Shown in pieces: positions 17,148-25,456 of a stretch of 64,000 nt of DNA. The stretch is from QHWK01 sp035259385 (GTDB taxonomy: Bacteria; Acidobacteriota; Vicinamibacteria; Vicinamibacterales; CAVVIG01). The stretch's first letter is position 1. Each line of letters starts with the position of its first letter. The DNA lies in assembly GCA_035259385.1 (NCBI GenBank), contig DATFWL010000130.1, positions 62,001 to 126,000 of the forward strand. The letters are read 5' to 3'. A model generated the notes under the pieces. The model was not told where the DNA came from. It saw only the letters and a program-made list of their open reading frames with translations, and searched no databases. Position numbers and translations under genes: made by a program.

Positions 17148-19076
17148 ATGTCGACACCACGCAGCGACCGCGAGCTCGGTCTCAACAGGCGCATTCCGCG
17201 GCGCGACTTTCTGAACGGCGTCGCGATTGGCATCAGCGGCGCGTATGCCGCCGCGACCGTGCGATCGCTCGATGCGATGTCGATGCCCGCGTCCGGCGCC
17301 CGCGACGCCCAGGCCGCCGCGGCCGTGCCCTATCCGCCGGCGCGGAGCGGATTACGGGGGAACTATCCCTCGTCGGTCGCGGCGTTCGCGCCGATGGACG
17401 CCGGCGTCTACCGGCAGTTTCCGCCGCTCGACGCCGACACGCAGGAGGCGTACGACCTCGTCATCGTCGGCGGCGGCATCTCCGGGCTGGCGGCAGCGCA
17501 TTTCTGGCGACGCGCGCTCGGTGACCGGCAGAAGATCCTCGTCCTCGACAACCACGACGACTTCGGCGGCCACGCCAAGCGCAATGAGTTCGAGTACCAG
17601 GGCCGTACGTTCCTCAGCTACGGCGGCACGATGAGCATCGCGACGCCGTATCCGTACAGCTACGCGTCGAAGCGGCTCATCGAAGAGCTCGGTATCCAAG
17701 TGGAGAGGAGCGCCGAATTCCAGAACCGCGACGCGTTTCAGAAGCTGAATCTCGGGCCGTCGATGTTCTTCGACAAGGAACATTTCGGCGAGGACACGCT
17801 GGTTGCCGGCACCGGTCGGATCCCGTGGCCCGAGTTCATCGCGAAGGTGCCGCTGCCCGAACCGGCACGCCGCGATCTCGTGCGCCTGTACGGCAAGAAC
17901 CCCGACTACCTCGCGGGCAAGACGGCGGACCAGAAGATGGCGCTGCTCGCGCGAATCAGCTGGGAGGAGTTCCTGCTGCGCCACGCGAAGGTGAGCCCGG
18001 AGGCGATCCTGTTCTTCCGGGGGCAGGGCGGACGCAACAACAAGCGGGTGGACACCACGCCGGCGCTCGAAGCGGCGCGGCGCGGCTCGGTCGGCTTCAA
18101 CGGCCTCGGTCTCACGTTCGCTGGCGAGGCGTTCCGCGAGGCCTCGTACACGTTCCATTTCCCGGACGGCAACGCGTCGATCGCGCGCCTCCTCGTCGCC
18201 CGGCTCGTGCCGGCGGCGTTCGGCGGCCGCGCGATGACCATGGACAGCGTCGTGAAGGCGCCGCTCGACTACGGCGCGCTCGACGCGGCGGCTTCGCCGG
18301 TCCGCGTCCGCCTCGAGAGCACGGTGGTCCGCGTGCAGCACGACGGCGCGCCCGAGCACGCGACAGGCGTCCGCGTCGCGTACCTGCGCGGCGGCAAGGT
18401 GCATGGCGTGCGCGCCGCGAACGTGATCCTCGCGTGCTACAACGCGATCATCCCGGCGCTGCTGCCCGAGCTTCCCGACGCGCAGAAAGCGGCGCTGCGC
18501 TACCCGGCCAAGGTGCCGATGATGTACACGAACGCGCTCCTCCGGCGGTGGACGCCGTTCGCCAAGCTTGGCGTGCAGAGCGTCAACTCGCCGTGCATGC
18601 TGCACACCGGCATGAGCCTCGACGCGGCCTCGACCGTGGGCGGCTATCAGGGAGTCACGGCGCCGGAGGAGCCGATCGTCGTGCACATGACGTCGAATCC
18701 AAACAAGCCGGGGCTGCCGCGGCGCGAGCAGAACCGCGCCGGCGCGGAACAGCTGCTGAAGACGACGTTCGAGGAGTTCGAGCGCGAGGTGCGCGGCCAT
18801 CTCGCGCGCGCGCTCGCCGGCGGCGGCTTCGATCCCGCCGCCGACATCGTCGGGCTGACGGTGAACCGGTGGCCGTACGGATACGCCTACAGCTACGACT
18901 CGCTCGGCGATCCCGACGTGCCGCCGGAGGAGCGGCCGCACGTCGTCGGCCGGCGCCGCTTCGGCCAGGTCGCGATCGCGAACTCGGACGCGGGCGCCGC
19001 CGCGTTCACGAACCAGGCGATCGACGAAGCGCACCGCGCGGTGGAAGAGCTGTTCGTGAAGAACGGCCTCACGTAG
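17148..19076 (+). CDS. Tat-exported FAD-dependent oxidoreductase (spermidine dehydrogenase-like)
   Basis: A 642-residue protein with a twin-arginine signal (RRDFLNGVAIGISG, Arg18-Arg19), so it is exported folded with its cofactor. A Rossmann dinucleotide-binding motif (VIVGGGISGLAAA) starts near residue 103, followed by the ADP-binding strand end VLDNHDDFGGHAKRNEF. The pre-domain with GLRGNYP and the overall length resemble bacterial spermidine dehydrogenases and related amine oxidases; an amine substrate is inferred, not shown. GGAGG precedes the ATG. It is convergent with the propeller gene across an inverted repeat. Confidence 0.82.
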   Translation: MSTPRSDRELGLNRRIPRRDFLNGVAIGISGAYAAATVRSLDAMSMPASGARDAQAAAAVPYPPARSGLRGNYPSSVAAFAPMDAGVYRQFPPLDADTQEAYDLVIVGGGISGLAAAHFWRRALGDRQKILVLDNHDDFGGHAKRNEFEYQGRTFLSYGGTMSIATPYPYSYASKRLIEELGIQVERSAEFQNRDAFQKLNLGPSMFFDKEHFGEDTLVAGTGRIPWPEFIAKVPLPEPARRDLVRLYGKNPDYLAGKTADQKMALLARISWEEFLLRHAKVSPEAILFFRGQGGRNNKRVDTTPALEAARRGSVGFNGLGLTFAGEAFREASYTFHFPDGNASIARLLVARLVPAAFGGRAMTMDSVVKAPLDYGALDAAASPVRVRLESTVVRVQHDGAPEHATGVRVAYLRGGKVHGVRAANVILACYNAIIPALLPELPDAQKAALRYPAKVPMMYTNALLRRWTPFAKLGVQSVNSPCMLHTGMSLDAASTVGGYQGVTAPEEPIVVHMTSNPNKPGLPRREQNRAGAEQLLKTTFEEFEREVRGHLARALAGGGFDPAADIVGLTVNRWPYGYAYSYDSLGDPDVPPEERPHVVGRRRFGQVAIANSDAGAAAFTNQAIDEAHRAVEELFVKNGLT

Positions 19077-19171
19077 GTCGGGTGGGTCAGGTAGGTCGGT
19101 AAGTCAGGTAGGTCGGATCAAGGCGTATCCGACCTACAAGGCCGACCCGGCCTACCTGACCTACCCGACCT
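19074..19171. repeat. GGTAGGTC(A/G)G inverted repeat between convergent genes
   Basis: The left arm is GGTCGGGTGGGTCAGGTAGG-type units and the right arm CCTACCTGACCTACCCGACC, which are reverse complements around a short loop (ATCAAGGCGTAT). The arms reach both neighbouring stop codons. A long hairpin here could terminate transcription from both directions. The same unit recurs at 45888-46051. Confidence 0.8.
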
Positions 19172-20309
19172 ACTGCGCTGCGGTGCTTCGCGTCGGCGCC
19201 GGCTTCAGCTGCAGCTTCTGCACGCGCCAGTTGAGCAGCTCGGCGACGTAGATCTCGTTCTCGCTCGGGCACGCGATCTCGTGGATCCAGCCGAACTGCT
19301 TCAGCTGATGGCCCGACCGTCCGAGCTGTCCGAGCACCTTCCCGTCGGGAACCGACAGCTTGTAGACGCGGCCGGGGAACGCGTCGCTGCTGTACAGGAA
19401 CTGCTGCCCCTGTGCGTTCGGCGGGGTCACGCAGATCGCCCATGGCGCGCCGGGGGCCATCGTGCCGGCTCCGGGTGGCGCGTTGGGCGCGAGCAGCGCC
19501 GCGACGTCCGGCTTCGCGCCCATCCATGGCATCGCGTCGGGCGGCGCCGTCGCGTCGATCTTGATCTCGCGCACGAACGTGTTGGTCTTCGGATCGATCA
19601 CCTGGATGCGGCGGTTGCCGCGATCGCCGACGTAGATGTTGCCCTTCGCATCGTAGGAGATCGTGTGCGGCGTGTTCAGCTTGCCGAGCTCGCCGCCGCC
19701 GGGCTCGCCGATCGAGGCCACCCAGTCGCCGTCCTTCGTGAACTTCGCGACGCGCGAGTTGATGTAGCCGTCGCTGATGTAGATGTTGCCGTCGGTGTCG
19801 AACGCGACGTCGGTCGGCTGGCGGAACTGTCCCGGAACCGGCGGCCGCGGCGGGGTCACGCGCTCCCAGGGCTCGGCCTTGTCGGACGCTTCCTTCTTGC
19901 GTCCGAACACCATCGTGACGTGTCCCTCCGGGTTGAAGCGGACGATCATGTCGGAGCCTTTGTCGATCGCCCAGAGGTTGTCGTCCTTGTCGAAGCGGAT
20001 CGCGTGCGCGTAGGACCACGCGTAGACGCCTTTGCCGATCTCCTTCACGAACTTGCCGGTCTTGTCGAACAGGAGAATCTGCGACGCGGTGGCGCCGTAC
20101 GCGGGACCGCCGGCGCTGTTCGACCGCGTGTAGACGGCGACGTCGCCCTTCGAATTCACGGCGACGCCCGACGCTTCGCCGAAGTTCATGTCGGGCGGCA
20201 GCTTGAGGAAGTTGGGGACGGAATCGAACGGAATCTCGGGAATCGACGGCTGCTGCGCGAACGCCGCCGGCGTGAGGATGACGACGATTGCGAGGACCCA
20301 CTTTTTCAC
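19170..20309 (-). CDS. Exported NHL-repeat six-bladed beta-propeller protein
   Basis: From the GTG at 20309 this is a 379-residue protein with a signal peptide (KKWVLAIVVILTPAAFAQ) and about six NHL-type blades (ASGVAVNSKGDVAVY, PTDVAFDTDGNIYISDGY, PHTISYDAKGNIYVGDRGNRRIQV). The layout resembles peptidyl-alpha-hydroxyglycine alpha-amidating lyase-like propellers, but a lyase activity cannot be confirmed. GAGAGG lies six bases before the GTG, which decides the start; the frame stays open upstream only through a repeat hairpin. It may bind or process a small extracellular ligand. Confidence 0.82.
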   Translation of the reverse strand: MKKWVLAIVVILTPAAFAQQPSIPEIPFDSVPNFLKLPPDMNFGEASGVAVNSKGDVAVYTRSNSAGGPAYGATASQILLFDKTGKFVKEIGKGVYAWSYAHAIRFDKDDNLWAIDKGSDMIVRFNPEGHVTMVFGRKKEASDKAEPWERVTPPRPPVPGQFRQPTDVAFDTDGNIYISDGYINSRVAKFTKDGDWVASIGEPGGGELGKLNTPHTISYDAKGNIYVGDRGNRRIQVIDPKTNTFVREIKIDATAPPDAMPWMGAKPDVAALLAPNAPPGAGTMAPGAPWAICVTPPNAQGQQFLYSSDAFPGRVYKLSVPDGKVLGQLGRSGHQLKQFGWIHEIACPSENEIYVAELLNWRVQKLQLKPAPTRSTAAQ

Positions 20310-20369
20310 GGTCGCCTCTCTTTCGCGTGGCCGGATCAGGTGCATGAACGCGGCAGTATAGCGCCAGCG

Positions 20370-20450
20370 CCGCCACGAAGGCACGAAGACGCGAAGAAGA
20401 CCATTTGAGTACAAAAGTATTTTCTTCGCGCCTTCGTGTGTTCGTGGCGG
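20370..20450. repeat. GCCACGAAGGCACGAAGAC inverted repeat
   Basis: The arms at 20370-20398 and 20423-20450 (CGCCACGAAGGCACGAAGAC and CTTCGCGCCTTCGTGTGTTCGTGGCG) pair almost fully around a loop of about 24 bases. It follows the DAHP synthase stop on the minus strand and precedes the propeller gene, so it can serve as the terminator of the former. Related copies lie at 46639-46680 and, as one arm, within 14637-14662. Confidence 0.8.
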
Positions 20451-20478
20451 CAAAAAATGCCGAGCGGTCGTGAGTCCG

Positions 20479-21534
20479 TCAACCGCGCGCCCGGCGCGCG
20501 CGCGCCAACGTTTTCAGCAGCGGCTCGGTCTGCGCGAGCGACAGACAGGCGTCGGTGATGCTCTGACCGTAAACGGCCGGCTGGCCGGGGACGTAATCCT
20601 GTCGTCCCTCGACGAGATGGCTCTCGATCATCGCGCCGAAGATCTGGCGCGACCCGCCCGCGATCTGTTCGGCGATCGCGGACGCGACCTCCGGCTGCCG
20701 CAGGTGATCCTTGTGGCTGTTGCCGTGCGAGCAGTCGACCATCACGCTTTCGCGAAGGCCCTTCGCGACGAGCCGCGCGCACACCTTGGCGATGTGATCG
20801 GCGTCGTAATTCGGTCCGGTGCGGGTGCCGCCGCGGAGGATCACGTGGCAGGAGTCGTTGCCCGAGGTCTGGAAGATCGCCGACACGCCCTGCTTGGTCA
20901 CCGACGGGAACCAGTGCGGCGATCGCGCGGTCATCACGGCGTCGACGGCGATCTGGGTGCTGCCGTCGGTGCTGTTCTTGAAGCCGACCGGCATCGACAG
21001 CCCCGACGCGAGCTCGCGGTGGACCTGGCTTTCCGCCGTGCGCGCGCCGATCGCCACCCACGAGGTGAGGTCGGCGATGTGCTGCGGAATCTGCGTGTCG
21101 AGGAATTCCGAGCCGGTCGGCAGGCCGAGGTCGTTGACGTCGAGCAGCAGCTGGCGCGCCAGGCGGAGTCCCTTGTTGATGTGGAAGCTCTCGTCGAGAT
21201 CGGGATCGTTGATCAGCCCCTTCCACCCGACCACGGTGCGCGGCTTCTCGAAGTAGGTGCGCATGACGATCAGGAGGTCGTCGGACAGCCGATCGGCGAT
21301 CGCCTTCAGGCGCCCGGCGTACTCGAACGCCGCGCGCGTATCGTGGATCGAGCACGGGCCGGCGACCACGACCAGCCGCGAGTCGGCGCCGGCGATGATG
21401 TTCGCGATCGCCGCGCGCGCATCGGCCACGACGTTCGAGGCGCGCTCGCTGATCGGGATTTCCTCCAGCAGGATCGCCGGCGGGATCAGCGGACGCACGT
21501 CCCGGATGCGCAGGTCGTCGGTTGGTCGAATCAT
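20479..21534 (-). CDS. 3-deoxy-7-phosphoheptulonate synthase (class I DAHP synthase)
   Basis: A 351-residue cytosolic enzyme that condenses phosphoenolpyruvate and erythrose 4-phosphate, the first step of the shikimate pathway. Family blocks include VVVAGPCSIHD, RTYFEKPRTVVGWKG, GARTAESQVHRELASG, GFKNSTDGS and MVDCSHGNSHKDH. Length and motifs fit the AroF/G/H group (type Ialpha), whose members are usually feedback-inhibited by an aromatic amino acid; which one cannot be told. The ATG at 21534 gives the normal family length; eight extra upstream codons are open but unlikely. Divergent from the holin-like gene. Confidence 0.96.
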   Translation of the reverse strand: MIRPTDDLRIRDVRPLIPPAILLEEIPISERASNVVADARAAIANIIAGADSRLVVVAGPCSIHDTRAAFEYAGRLKAIADRLSDDLLIVMRTYFEKPRTVVGWKGLINDPDLDESFHINKGLRLARQLLLDVNDLGLPTGSEFLDTQIPQHIADLTSWVAIGARTAESQVHRELASGLSMPVGFKNSTDGSTQIAVDAVMTARSPHWFPSVTKQGVSAIFQTSGNDSCHVILRGGTRTGPNYDADHIAKVCARLVAKGLRESVMVDCSHGNSHKDHLRQPEVASAIAEQIAGGSRQIFGAMIESHLVEGRQDYVPGQPAVYGQSITDACLSLAQTEPLLKTLARARRARG

Positions 21535-21602
21535 GTGATGAGCGGGCCGCCGGCCCACCGCCGCGCGTAGCGCGAAGCCGGCGTAATGAGAATAATACCG
21601 GA

Positions 21603-21971
21603 ATGCCGTTCCTCATCCGGCTGCTGGTCAACGCAGCGGCGCTCTGGGTGGCCACCGCGATCGTGCCGGGGGTGACCTACACCGGCGGACCGCTGCCGCT
21701 GTTCGGCGTCGCGCTCGTCTTCGGGATCATCAACGCGACGCTGCGCCCGCTGGCGAAGATCCTCACCTTTCCGCTGATCATCGTCACGCTCGGGATCTTC
21801 GCGCTCGTCATCAACGGGCTGATGCTGTGGCTGACCAGCTCGCTGTCCGACGCGCTCGGCCTCGGGTTCCACGTCAGCGGCTTCTGGCCCGCGTTCTGGG
21901 GCGCGCTGGTCGTGAGCCTCGTCAGTCTCGCGCTGTCTCTGGCGATCCGCGACGTCGCAAGTGAGCGCTGA
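21603..21971 (+). CDS. Phage-holin-superfamily IV-type small membrane protein
   Basis: A 122-residue protein with four predicted membrane helices and the family text GVTYTGG, FGIINATLRPLAKILTFPLIIVTLG-like central region and NGLMLWLTS. This common bacterial family is annotated as phage holin superfamily IV or DUF360-like. No phage genes are nearby, so it is a housekeeping membrane protein of unknown role. The intergenic space to the divergent DAHP synthase start is only 68 bp. Confidence 0.88.
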   Translation: MPFLIRLLVNAAALWVATAIVPGVTYTGGPLPLFGVALVFGIINATLRPLAKILTFPLIIVTLGIFALVINGLMLWLTSSLSDALGLGFHVSGFWPAFWGALVVSLVSLALSLAIRDVASER

Positions 21972-21972
21972 C

Positions 21973-22016
21973 GAAAAGCAACCGCAGAGAACGCGGAGAG
22001 TGCTTTTCTTCTCCGT
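21973..22016. terminator. Hairpin between convergent genes
   Basis: GAAAAGCA (21973-21980) pairs with TGCTTTTC (22001-22008), and CGGAGA (21994-21999) can alternatively pair with TCTCCG (22009-22014). It lies between the stops of two convergent genes. The inner sequence CCGCAGAGAACGCGGAGAG matches the CGCAGAG repeat type. Confidence 0.5.
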
Positions 22017-22017
22017 G

Positions 22018-22956
22018 TCACCAGGGCATCTGACGTTTGGTGTATTCGCGGCCGATCTGCGCCGCGCGTTCGCTGGCGGGGCCGATCATCACCCCTTCCT
22101 TGATCATGTCGACGACGTTGTCGGCGTTCATCGAGTTCAGGAAGTAGATCTTCGCCGCCTTCGTCGCCGCGAACACCTTCGCGCGGGCCGCCTGCATCTC
22201 CTTCGGCATCGGACCCGGGCCGTTCTTGACGCCGAGCGAGAACGACATGTCGCCGGGGCCCCATTCGGCAAAGCCGACGCCGGGGATCTTCGCGTTGGCG
22301 TCGGCGTTCTCGAGCGCGTACTTGTCTTCGAGCTTCAGCCCGATCAGCAGCTCGCCCTTCGGATTGAGCGGCCAGACGTCCGCCTTCTCGGCGTACTCGT
22401 CCGGCGTGATGCCCCAGATGCGTGCCGCCGTGGAGTTGCCGTGCACGCCGCGCCGTCCGCCGAACGCAGGGAAGCGGACCGCTTCGACGAAGGCGCGCAC
22501 CGCGCCGGGCGTATCCGCGTGGCACAACAGGATCCCGTGCACGCCGGTCGCGAGGACCTGGTGGAACATCCACGCGTTCGCACGGACCGTCGCCTCGTCG
22601 GTGCCGTTCACCGGCACGTTGACGATCACCGCCGGCGTCTTGTGGCCGCTCTTGGTCGGCCCGCCCTTGACCAGCCCCTTCATGTAGTCGGAGAGGCCCT
22701 TGACGTCGAACGGCGCGTGCTCCATGTCGTAGCTGATGTAGTCCGCGTACGTCTGCGCGTCCTTCACCCCCTGCTCGAAGTTGCCGTCGGTTCCCTCGTG
22801 CGATCCCGTGTAGTAGATCGGTTGCCCCTGCGAGAGCAGATCGATGGCGCGGTTGATGCGTGTCGCCTTCGCTCCGTCCGCGGCGAGGTGCACCATCGCC
22901 ACGACGAGCGCCATGCCGATGCCGATCCCACGCAGGTACTTCGCGGTATGCTTCAT
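22018..22956 (-). CDS. Exported HpcH/HpaI aldolase/citrate lyase family protein
   Basis: A 312-residue protein with the class II pyruvate aldolase fold signature: YDMEHAPFD (the D-x-EHAP box of HpaI), IGLKLED (metal Glu) and WGPGDMS (metal Asp, equivalent to GPADLS). Unlike cytosolic HpaI it begins with a hydrophobic signal-like segment (GIGIGMALVVAMVHLAADG), so it may act in the periplasm. The reaction would be reversible C-C cleavage of a 2-oxo acid with a divalent metal; the substrate is unknown. GGAGG precedes the ATG. Divergent from the epoxide hydrolase across 27 bp. Confidence 0.85.
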   Translation of the reverse strand: MKHTAKYLRGIGIGMALVVAMVHLAADGAKATRINRAIDLLSQGQPIYYTGSHEGTDGNFEQGVKDAQTYADYISYDMEHAPFDVKGLSDYMKGLVKGGPTKSGHKTPAVIVNVPVNGTDEATVRANAWMFHQVLATGVHGILLCHADTPGAVRAFVEAVRFPAFGGRRGVHGNSTAARIWGITPDEYAEKADVWPLNPKGELLIGLKLEDKYALENADANAKIPGVGFAEWGPGDMSFSLGVKNGPGPMPKEMQAARAKVFAATKAAKIYFLNSMNADNVVDMIKEGVMIGPASERAAQIGREYTKRQMPW

Positions 22957-22983
22957 GGCGTCATCCTCCACAGCGGGGGTAGT

Positions 22984-24222
22984 ATGCGCCGGATTTGGAC
23001 GCTGGTTGCGATCTTCTTGCTGATGGCGCGCGGTGCTGCCGTCCCGCACGCGGCCGACGACCTGTCCGTCGTTCCCTTCCGCATTCACGTCGCCGACGCC
23101 GATCTTGCCGACTTGAAGGCGCGCCTCGCCCGTGCCCGGCTGCCGGACGAAATCCGCGGGTCCGGCTGGACCTACGGCACGAGCCGGGCGTACCTCGAAT
23201 CGCTCGTCCGCTACTGGCGCGACGGCTTCGACTGGCGCGCGCAGGAGCGGGCACTCAACCGCTTCGAGCAGTTCACCACCACAATCGACGGGTTGAAAAT
23301 CCATTTCATCCACCGCCGGTCGAAGGAGCGCAACGCGCTGCCGTTGCTGATCACACATGGCTGGCCGGGATCGATCGTCGAGTTCACGAAGGTGATCGAT
23401 CCGCTCAGCGAACCCGCCGCTCACGGCGGCCGCGCCGAAGACGCCTTCGACATCGTCGCGCCGTCGCTGCCCGGGTTCGGGTTTTCGGACAAACCGCGCG
23501 ATCGCGGGTTCGATCCGACGAGGATCGCCGCGATCGAAGCCGCGCTGATGGCGCGGCTCGGCTACAGCCGCTACGGCGTGCAGGGCGGCGACTGGGGATC
23601 GATCATCAGCACGCGCATCGCGCTCAACGACGCACCGCACGTCGCCGGCTTGCACCTGAACATGTGCCGGACGGGGCCGCCGCCTGGCGCAAATCCGAAC
23701 GAGGGCCTGACCACCGCTGAAGTCGAACGGCTGAAGCGCGCGGACGCCTGGCAGACGGAAGAAACCGGCTATCAGCGCATCCAGGGCACCAAGCCGCAGA
23801 CGATTGGCTACGCGCTGAACGACTCCCCGGTCGGGCTTGCCGCGTGGATCGTCGAGAAGTTTCGCGCCTGGTGCGATTGCGACGGCGATCCCGAAAAGAT
23901 CTTCACCAAGGACGAGCTCCTGACGAATATCACGTTGTACTGGGTGACTCAAACCGCGACGTCGTCGGCGCGCATCTATTACGAGAGCGCGCATGCGGCG
24001 CCGCTGCCCGCCAGCCGACGGATCGAGCCGCCGACGGCATGCGCCGATTTCCCGAAAGAAGTGATCTGGTCGCCGCGCAAGTGGATGGAGGCCCGCTACA
24101 ACATCGCGCGCTGGACCGAGATGCCGCGCGGCGGCCACTTCGCGGCGTTCGAGCAGCCCGCGTTGTTCGTGGACGATGTGCGGGAGTTCTTCCGCGGGTT
24201 GCGGACCGCGGCCGTCCACTGA
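22984..24222 (+). CDS. Exported epoxide hydrolase (alpha/beta-hydrolase with EHN domain)
   Basis: A 412-residue protein with a signal-like N-terminus (IWTLVAIFLLMARGAAV), the N-terminal epoxide-hydrolase domain (FRIHVADADLADLKARLARARLP), and an alpha/beta-hydrolase core. The oxyanion motif is HGWPGS, the nucleophile elbow GGDWGS supplies the catalytic Asp, and a late RGGHFAAFEQP carries the catalytic His. It should open epoxides to diols. Length and domain order match microsomal-type epoxide hydrolases common in soil bacteria. Confidence 0.93.
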   Translation: MRRIWTLVAIFLLMARGAAVPHAADDLSVVPFRIHVADADLADLKARLARARLPDEIRGSGWTYGTSRAYLESLVRYWRDGFDWRAQERALNRFEQFTTTIDGLKIHFIHRRSKERNALPLLITHGWPGSIVEFTKVIDPLSEPAAHGGRAEDAFDIVAPSLPGFGFSDKPRDRGFDPTRIAAIEAALMARLGYSRYGVQGGDWGSIISTRIALNDAPHVAGLHLNMCRTGPPPGANPNEGLTTAEVERLKRADAWQTEETGYQRIQGTKPQTIGYALNDSPVGLAAWIVEKFRAWCDCDGDPEKIFTKDELLTNITLYWVTQTATSSARIYYESAHAAPLPASRRIEPPTACADFPKEVIWSPRKWMEARYNIARWTEMPRGGHFAAFEQPALFVDDVREFFRGLRTAAVH

Positions 24223-24258
24223 GACTCAAACCGCTCACGGCTGATTCGACCGACCGCT

Positions 24259-24909
24259 ATGGCCACCCACGCGCTGCTCGTCACCGTCGAAGATCGACCC
24301 GGGATGCTGTTCAAGGTCACCGAAGCGCTCGCGGCTGCGGCGGGCGACATCCGCTACGTCGATCTGCTCCACCTGCAGGACGAGACCGAAATCTTCTTCG
24401 AGTGCGAGATGCCGGGACCGATCGGGCCGATCCTCGAACGGCTGCAGGCGGTCGCGGGCGTGCGCTCGGCGATCACGGCGCCGTCGATGTCCGCCATCTA
24501 CGGGAAGCGCATCATCATCATGGGCGGCGGCGCGCAGGTCGGACAGGTGGCGGTTGGGGCGATCACCGAAGCCGATCGACACAACATCCGCGGTGAACGC
24601 ATTTCGGTCGATACGATACCGCTCGTCGGCGAACAGGCGCTCGCCGCCGCCGTCCGCGCCGTCGTCCGTCTGCCGCGCGTGCGACTGCTGGTGCTTGCCG
24701 GCGCGCTCATGGGCGGGGAGATCACCGAGGCGGTCGAGAGTGTGCGGCGTCAGGGATTGATCGTGATCTCCCTGAACATGGCGGGCAGTGTGCCCGACGC
24801 CGCCGACCTCGTCGTGTCCGATCCGGTCCAGGCGGGCGTCATGGCGGTGATGGCCATCGCCGATACTGCCAAGTTCGACATCCTGCGCCAGCAGAAACGG
24901 CGGTACTAG
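24259..24909 (+). CDS. ACT-domain protein (DUF5612-like)
   Basis: A 216-residue soluble protein. Residues 1-75 form an ACT domain (LLVTVEDRPGMLFKVTEAL, then the beta-alpha-beta pattern), a small-ligand regulatory module that often senses amino acids. The rest (IIMGGGAQVGQ, VLAGALMGGEITEAVESVRRQG, ISLNMAGSVPDAADLVVSDP) resembles the DUF5612 region. It probably binds a small metabolite, but no catalytic site is seen. It follows the epoxide hydrolase by 36 bp and could share its transcript. Confidence 0.78.
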   Translation: MATHALLVTVEDRPGMLFKVTEALAAAAGDIRYVDLLHLQDETEIFFECEMPGPIGPILERLQAVAGVRSAITAPSMSAIYGKRIIIMGGGAQVGQVAVGAITEADRHNIRGERISVDTIPLVGEQALAAAVRAVVRLPRVRLLVLAGALMGGEITEAVESVRRQGLIVISLNMAGSVPDAADLVVSDPVQAGVMAVMAIADTAKFDILRQQKRRY

Positions 24910-25456
24910 TCAGGAATGTCGGGCCCGGTTGGACTACTGTGTGGGCGCGGGCAAAAAAAATGCTGTCGCGCTCCGGACGTGGACTCGCCGCCTGGGTGGT
25001 CGAATTCGCTTTCGCGTCTTCTTTTCAGGAACCGCCTGGCGTTTCGCCGCCGATGATGTCGTTCATTCTCTTGCGAGGACGATCGACTTCACCGCCTGAA
25101 CGAATCACCCTGCGTTCGCCCGACGCATCGCTCATCGTTGATCTCGTCGCGCATCTTCTTTCGAAGCTGCGTGACGCTTTCACTGACTAACGATCCGCCT
25201 TGCGTTCCCGGACCACCGAAGTCGGCTTGCCTACGTCCGGTGCGCAGCAGCGGGTGTGAATGTAGGCTGCGATTTCGAGCTGTCAAGCGAGGTCGCCTCC
25301 CCTATTTTGCGTCGATGTGATTTTTCTTTTCGGTGTCGACATCATTCACGTGATGTGCGCTCGCGTCGACGGCCTGCAAGCGTCAGTGGTGCTGGTAGAC
25401 ACGTGACGCTCTCGCATCATCAAGGCAAAATTTCCAGCAGAACGGAAGAGGTCGCG
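24910..25456. other. Intergenic region of about 550 bp without a convincing gene
   Basis: No reading frame here shows family resemblance or the strong GC third-position bias of the neighbours. The composition is less GC-rich, with runs such as AAAAAAAA at 24953-24960 and TTTTTCTTTT near 25321. On the minus strand a sigma-70-like promoter (25259-25286) would read leftward toward the T-run, and a 36-codon frame with an ATG at 25135 and stop at 25025 lies inside. A small RNA or short protein is possible but unproven. Confidence 0.5.
25259..25286 (-). promoter_or_regulatory. Candidate sigma-70 promoter reading leftward
   Basis: On the minus strand TTGACA (25286-25281), a perfect -35 hexamer, is followed after 16 bases by TACATT (25264-25259), four of six matches to TATAAT. 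Transcription would begin near 25252 and meet a run of eight T at 24960-24953 about 300 bases later. No recognised gene lies on that path. Confidence 0.35.

Noticed and set aside
19074..19171. CRISPR array
   Set aside because: The units are short, contiguous and palindromic without unique spacers, and no cas genes are nearby.
21603..21971. Prophage lysis gene
   Set aside because: The holin-superfamily name is only a family label; there are no phage genes around it and it is divergent from a shikimate-pathway gene.
24939..25190. Plus-strand frame of 83 codons after the ACT-domain gene
   Set aside because: No ribosome-binding site, no family resemblance, and mixed codon use unlike the neighbours.
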